DNA of 45,129 nt, from assembly GCA_937923145.1 (NCBI GenBank), contig CALAJT010000051.1:1-45129 (forward strand). The letters run 5' to 3'. The notes beneath the pieces are model-generated. The model searched no databases and had not been told where the DNA came from. It worked only from the letters and a program-made list of their open reading frames with translations. This document shows positions 41,098 to 45,129 of the stretch, piece after piece (within the stretch, counting starts at the first letter, position 1; each line of letters begins with the position of its first letter). Both the position numbers and the translations under genes were made by a program. Source of the DNA: an uncultured Rubritalea sp. (GTDB lineage Bacteria > Verrucomicrobiota > Verrucomicrobiia > Verrucomicrobiales > Akkermansiaceae).

Positions 41098-43068
41098 TTA
41101 TTTAGATCTCTTTGCGATGACGCGTTGGCAGACACTATTGATGCTAAGAGAAATGAGGAATAGAACTAAGCCTACCATGAAGAGAGCCTTCCAGTGGAGG
41201 ACGCCTGGTTCTACTTCTCCGTATTCTTGGGCGATGATTCCAGTCATGGTATGCACAGATTCTCCGATCACACCGATTCCATTCGAGAGATCAGGGATTC
41301 TCGCTTTATTACCTGCTACTAATAGTACTACCATCGTCTCACCGATGACTCGGCCGAAGCCTAACATAATAGCAGCTACGATACCTGAGAGTGATGCAGG
41401 AACTACGATTTTAAGTGCAGTCTGAAGCTTATTGGCACCCATCGCTAGTGATGCTTCTGTGTAAGCTTTTGGCACGTTGTTTAGGGCATCTTCAGCTAGC
41501 GTGAAAATGGTAGGACATGCCATGAATGCTAGTAGAATACCTGCTAGTAATACATTGAGGCGATCCTGAATAGGGAAGCCTGGCACCCATGACAGCCATC
41601 CACATTCGCTGAGTCCTTGAAGTAGTCCCGCCACCACGAGCACTCCGAATAGTCCGAGTACTACAGAGGGAATAGCTTGAATAAATTCGATCCCTGGCTT
41701 GAGGAATCCTGCTTCTCTTTTAGTAGCAAATTGATTCACGTAGATTGCCGCTCCGATCGCTAGTGGAACTGCGAATAGCATCGCTACTAGAGAGATCAAG
41801 AGGGAACCTGTGAATAGAGGCATCAGACCGTAGAGGTTTTGTCTATCACTACCCGTTTTCCAATCTGCACCGAAGAAAAAAGCGGTGACTGAGTTCCACA
41901 GAGTGACTGGTTTTTCATGATTCCATTCAGCTAATAGAGATTTTCTTTCGTTACTGATTTCCTTGAGTTCATCGAAGAGCCTTGAGCTTTCTTTGATAAG
42001 AATTTCTGACTTCTCAGTCTTTACTTCTGCCTTTGCGAGTAGATCTACACCTACTTGAAACTCAGAGATCATTTTATCAGCTGCCGCATCGTGCTTGCTG
42101 ATCTCGTTGTAGACGAACTTGATATTTTCAGCAGTGTCTATGTCCACAATCTTAGGCTTCAGTTCAGCAATTCTCTTTGTCATCGCAGCAGATCTTGTAG
42201 AGTCCCTCTTATTGCTTGGGTCAGTATCCAGACTTTCAATGTTTTTACTGAGTTCATCAATACTCTCTTGATTTTTACGGTTGTTAGAGATCGTTCTATA
42301 GGTGACTTGAGATTTTTTTTCGATGGATGCGTAGATCTGGCGAAGGTCGTCGTCGGAATGCTTGATCGCTTCTACTGCTTTATAGAATCCACCCATCTGC
42401 TCATTGATCATGGCAGGGATACGGCTGATCTCATCAGGAGTTTCGTAGTCGTTCAGTGCATATTGCTCAGCATAAATGAGAGCTCTAGCGTATGCCTCGT
42501 CAGAGATAGTATCAGTCTCAGGGAGTCTCGCTTTGATCTTCTTTAGCAGAGCTTCTCTAGAAAGTTTAGCACTAGCGTTCTTTATAGACTCTTTAAGAGC
42601 GAGAGCCGAGGCTTCTTTTTTATCTCCATCATCGAGCTCAGTGTATTCATCTACCTCGTCTTCTAACTTATCATCGACGATACTTTCTAGCTCTTCGTAG
42701 ATAGGAACTACAGTTTCGAGATCTCCGAATCTATCACGACGTTCATTGATAAATGCCTGATTGATTTTAGTATAGAGAGCATCATACCCGACCAATTGAT
42801 AATTGATGTGGTTAGCTGCTTCAATACCTGAAATACGAGCTTCGGCTAGTTCAGTGCGGTAACCTGGGATGAAGCCTATAGCAGACTTGAAAAGAAAGAT
42901 ACAGATGAAGAGCAAGAAGAGGATAGCTAGATAAGCATTACCTCCAAAAAAGCCTTTCACAGCACCATCAGCATTCAGATTGAGCCCCATTAGTCGGAAG
43001 CCACGTTTGCGCTTGAAACTTACCTCTTCAGTGGAATCTGATTCAGCTAGATCTGATTTGTTTTTCAT
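41098..43068 (-). CDS. pstC: Phosphate ABC transporter permease PstC with large periplasmic insertion
   Basis: The 656-residue protein is twice as long as E. coli PstC (319). Residues 43-67 are the first membrane helix. Residues about 68-405 are an inserted, charged, mostly helical region with coiled-coil character (for example SKNIESLDTDPSNKRDSTRS, EILIKESSRLFDELKEISNE). The permease core starts at about residue 415 (LMPLFTGSLLISLVAMLFAV), and the EAA loop DALNNVPKAYTEASLAMGA is near 530. By topology the insertion should face the periplasm, where PstS docks. The core motifs (IPSVVLGLFGV, GRVIGETMVVLLVAG) are intact, so this is a working permease. A Pho box stands upstream. Confidence 0.92.
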   Translation of the reverse strand: MKNKSDLAESDSTEEVSFKRKRGFRLMGLNLNADGAVKGFFGGNAYLAILFLLFICIFLFKSAIGFIPGYRTELAEARISGIEAANHINYQLVGYDALYTKINQAFINERRDRFGDLETVVPIYEELESIVDDKLEDEVDEYTELDDGDKKEASALALKESIKNASAKLSREALLKKIKARLPETDTISDEAYARALIYAEQYALNDYETPDEISRIPAMINEQMGGFYKAVEAIKHSDDDLRQIYASIEKKSQVTYRTISNNRKNQESIDELSKNIESLDTDPSNKRDSTRSAAMTKRIAELKPKIVDIDTAENIKFVYNEISKHDAAADKMISEFQVGVDLLAKAEVKTEKSEILIKESSRLFDELKEISNERKSLLAEWNHEKPVTLWNSVTAFFFGADWKTGSDRQNLYGLMPLFTGSLLISLVAMLFAVPLAIGAAIYVNQFATKREAGFLKPGIEFIQAIPSVVLGLFGVLVVAGLLQGLSECGWLSWVPGFPIQDRLNVLLAGILLAFMACPTIFTLAEDALNNVPKAYTEASLAMGANKLQTALKIVVPASLSGIVAAIMLGFGRVIGETMVVLLVAGNKARIPDLSNGIGVIGESVHTMTGIIAQEYGEVEPGVLHWKALFMVGLVLFLISLSINSVCQRVIAKRSK

Positions 43069-43116
43069 TACGCTAGCTACATAGTGGAGTGGGAGACTAG
43101 AGTGGAGTTTGTAAGT

Positions 43117-43134
43117 GTGACAAGCTTGTCACAA
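43117..43134 (-). promoter_or_regulatory. Putative Pho box before pstC
   Basis: On the minus strand TTGTGAC, AAGC, TTGTCAC forms two 7-base direct repeats with a 4-base gap, the layout of the PhoB box (CTGTCAT-N4-CTGTCAT). The same bases also make an 18-base palindrome. It lies 50-65 bases before the pstC start. The pstS site shows the same pattern. Confidence 0.65.
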
Positions 43135-43182
43135 AGTGATAGGGGCTTTGAATAAAGGGCCTAATAACTACTCAACCACCAC

Positions 43183-43216
43183 AAAAAAACCACCAAAGCT
43201 TATCTCTCTGGTGGCT
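43183..43216 (-). terminator. Intrinsic terminator after pstS
   Basis: On the minus strand CCACCA and TGGTGG enclose about 13 bases and are followed by seven T residues. It ends the pstS transcript, so pstC-pstA-pstB-phoU must have a promoter of its own or depend on read-through. Confidence 0.85.
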
Positions 43217-43247
43217 TAGATTATTAAATTGAGGGGATTTTTAAAGT

Positions 43248-44108
43248 TTACTCAGATGCTGCATCCTTCTTCATTGCAGCTTCTGCAACTGGAGTAGGAA
43301 CGAATCCGATCTTAGCAACGATCTTATTCGCAGCTTCTGATGTAGTCATCCATGTGAGGAGCTTAGCTACTTCACCTTTAGGCTCACCTACTGTGTAGTA
43401 GTAAAGCTTACGAGCGAGTGGATACTTAGAGATCTTGGAGATCTTAGGTGATACACCATCGACTTTAACAGTCTTGTAGTCATCGCCTTTAGCATAAGCT
43501 AGACCGACATAGCCAATTCCATTTTCGTTCTTAGAAACTTCTGTGCAGATAGGCTGGTTGCCTTCTAGCTTCTGGCACTTGTCGCCGTAGTCCTTCTTAG
43601 ACATAGCTAGTCCACTGAATGACTTGTATGTGCCTGAGGAAGTATTACGTGTGTAAACTGAGATAGCTCCAGCCTTACCGCCTACTTCTGACCAGTCAGT
43701 GATAGATCCAGTGAAGATACCTTCGATCTGCTTGAGGCTGAGTTTCTTAACAGGATTTTTCTCATTCACGATCACAGCAATCATGTCGTAAGCAGCTACG
43801 TGCTCGATTAAGTCTTTGCCTTTAGATGCGAAGTTATCGAGCTCCTTGTCCTTAACCATGCGGCTAGACATGCCGATGTTTGCTGTCCCAGCAACTAGGT
43901 TAGAGAATGCGTGACCTGAGCCTTGGGCTAGGATGTCTATAGTGAGAGATGGATTAGCTTTTAGATACTCAGCTTTGAGTTGTGGAACTAGCTTTGCACC
44001 GAGTGTGTCTGATCCTTTGATCTCTATTTTCTCAGCAACAGCTGAACCAATGAGTACTAGGGAAGCAGTGAGCGTAGTAGCAACAGTCTTAAATGTCTTT
44101 AGTTTCAT
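43248..44108 (-). CDS. pstS: Periplasmic phosphate-binding protein PstS
   Basis: The 286-residue product has a signal peptide (TLTASLVLIGSAVA-EK). The mature protein starts with KIEIKGSDTLGAKLVPQLKA. The phosphate-binding pattern GSDT, LAQGSGHAFSNLVAGTANIG, and RNTSSGTYKSF are those of PstS-like binding proteins (the smaller, single-copy type). It is the first gene of the pst region and has its own Pho box and terminator, fitting the high PstS levels usual in phosphate starvation. Confidence 0.95.
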   Translation of the reverse strand: MKLKTFKTVATTLTASLVLIGSAVAEKIEIKGSDTLGAKLVPQLKAEYLKANPSLTIDILAQGSGHAFSNLVAGTANIGMSSRMVKDKELDNFASKGKDLIEHVAAYDMIAVIVNEKNPVKKLSLKQIEGIFTGSITDWSEVGGKAGAISVYTRNTSSGTYKSFSGLAMSKKDYGDKCQKLEGNQPICTEVSKNENGIGYVGLAYAKGDDYKTVKVDGVSPKISKISKYPLARKLYYYTVGEPKGEVAKLLTWMTTSEAANKIVAKIGFVPTPVAEAAMKKDAASE

Positions 44109-44196
44109 TTTTGATAATGTAGTTTAGTTTGGGTGTCCATTTCCTGAACACGACGAACTTATCTCACCAAAACATGAATTCTACAAACTGGTCATG

Positions 44197-44214
44197 GTAA
44201 CGGTTTCGTCACAT
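44197..44214 (-). promoter_or_regulatory. Putative Pho box before pstS
   Basis: On the minus strand ATGTGAC, GAAA, CCGTTAC gives two 7-base units with a 4-base gap, and an extra ATGAC follows. It matches the pstC site at (A/T)TGTGAC-N4-NNGT(C/T)AC. It lies about 90-105 bases before the pstS start and only 15 bases from the first CRISPR repeat. Confidence 0.6.
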
Positions 44215-44229
44215 TGGGAAAATGATCAT

Positions 44230-45129
44230 GCTTTGCCTTGATTCCAAATTCATGCATGGCAACATAGCAGGATCTCCATCAATCGTCACATAATCGCTTT
44301 GCCTTGATTCCAAATTCATACATGGCAACATTGCGGTGCTCTTTCATAGCGGCACCTGATCGCTTTGCCTTGATTCCAAATTCATACATGGCAACATAAC
44401 AAGGACAAACGTAAACGCTGAGGATATGCTTTGCCTTGATTCCAAATTCATACATGGCAACATGGTAAGAAAAATGGCGTGGGTAAAAATGCTGCTTTGC
44501 CTTGATTCCAAATTCATACATGGCAACATATGAACTCCGGCGCTTATTCGGTCTCGCAAGCTTTGCCTTGATTCCAAATTCATACATGGCAACATGATAG
44601 AGATGGGATGAGTTAGGGTGTTAGGGCTTTGCCTTGATTCCAAATTCATACATGGCAACATACTCATGACGTTTGGTTTGTTTATCTGTAAGCTTTGCCT
44701 TGATTCCAAATTCATACATGGCAACATAGCTGCATCAGTCCAAGTGCCCCATCGCTTGCTTTGCCTTGATTCCAAATTCATACATGGCAACATGAATCCT
44801 TGACCGTTTCTAATGGTCCTTCCGCTTTGCCTTGATTCCAAATTCATACATGGCAACATTTAGTGAAGTAGAGTATTCTCGTACCTAGAGCTTTGCCTTG
44901 ATTCCAAATTCATACATGGCAACATAATGATATTCTCATAAGTTGGCCACCAGCGGCTTTGCCTTGATTCCAAATTCATACATGGCAACATGCAAACAGA
45001 TTGTGGTATGGTGCTCTCGCTGCTGTGCCTTGATTCCAAATTCATACATGGCAACATCTGGATCTGAGCAACCTAAAGAGGAGCTAGCTTTGCCTTGATT
45101 CCAAATTCATACATGGCAACATCTGCCGC
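44230..45129 (+). CRISPR. CRISPR array, at least 14 repeats, type II-C-like, cut by window end
   Basis: Fourteen 36-base repeats start every 66 bases from 44230 to 45022, and the last at 45087. The consensus begins GCTTTGCCTTGATTCC and ends TACATGGCAACAT. Spacers 1-12 are 30 bases, spacer 13 is 29, and none repeat. Repeat 1 differs at base 25 (A to G), repeat 13 at base 4 (T to G), the rest are identical. TTGCC (bases 4-8) and GGCAA (29-33) form a short stem. The end TGGCAACAT aligns with TGGTAAAAT of Campylobacter jejuni and TGCTACAAT of Neisseria repeats, both type II-C; this orientation and type are inference. No cas gene is visible. Repeat 1's difference suggests that the old end of the array is on the left. 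Confidence 0.97.

Noticed and set aside
42055-42546. 163-codon plus-strand frame inside pstC
   Set aside because: It is antisense to the coiled-coil insertion of PstC, whose own frame is uninterrupted to the conserved permease core.
44279-45057. Long open frames across the CRISPR array, up to 171 codons, with the repeated peptide LPCMNLESRQS
   Set aside because: They arise because the repeat-spacer period is 66 bases, a multiple of three, and the repeat has no stop in that frame. They are not genes.
44109-45129. cas genes or a tracrRNA anti-repeat inside the window
   Set aside because: The only sequence to the left is the pst operon, and I saw no second copy of the repeat outside the array; any such genes must lie beyond the right edge.

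Overview
The window looks like chromosomal DNA of a Gram-negative bacterium of moderate to low GC. I infer a Verrucomicrobiota-type organism from overall protein flavour, weak Shine-Dalgarno signals and an unusual gene order; no rRNA or other decisive marker is present. Lipid A/LPS genes (waaA, a WaaP-type kinase), a LolA-like protein, a SurA-like foldase and many exported proteins show an outer membrane. Most of the window is housekeeping and envelope genes in short operons, many of them closed by clear intrinsic terminators.

Layout, left to right: the 3' end of proB and complete proA (proline synthesis); a decayed sugar-transferase pseudogene; rlmF; a leftward manC-rsmB-gmk operon; a small membrane protein; an RfbD-like SDR; an SH3 lipoprotein with a Pro-rich repeat tail; avtA; a LolA-like protein; an alpha-glucan phosphorylase-like protein without the usual PLP lysine; an exported TPR protein; alr with an HrgA-like HTH protein; an AT-rich decayed stretch; a divergent nsrR/hmp nitric-oxide module with two 11-1-11 operators; a DUF2071 protein; an isolated rpsM-rpsK-rpsD cluster whose S11 has a long Ala/Lys/Glu-rich N-terminal extension; rsmD-waaA; a kinase/glycosidase-like pair; convergent cysE with a tightly divergent Rrf2 regulator; a LysM protein; HD phosphohydrolase; thiS/thiH; an exported SH3-like protein; a SurA-like isomerase; ymdB; an amidase; a YeeZ-like SDR; a one-domain asparaginase.

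From 35.7 to 37.1 kb there is a decayed divergent pair: an SbtA-type bicarbonate transporter gene reduced by a large internal in-frame deletion, and its LysR-family neighbour broken by two frameshifts. Next come lysA and a complete leftward phosphate system (pstS, then pstC-pstA-pstB-phoU). Candidate Pho boxes stand before both pstS and pstC, and a terminator separates them. PstC carries an insertion of about 340 residues between its first membrane helix and the permease core.

The window ends inside a CRISPR array of at least 14 near-identical 36-base repeats with 29-30 base spacers. No cas gene or tracrRNA is visible inside the window. The repeat ends resemble type II-C repeats, and the repeat may carry its own promoter as in Neisseria and Campylobacter. 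I did not find a complete, clearly new multi-gene system. The best leads are the PstC insertion, the lysine-less phosphorylase, the kinase/glycosidase-like pair, the extended S11, the HrgA-like protein and the CRISPR array with its putative internal promoters.
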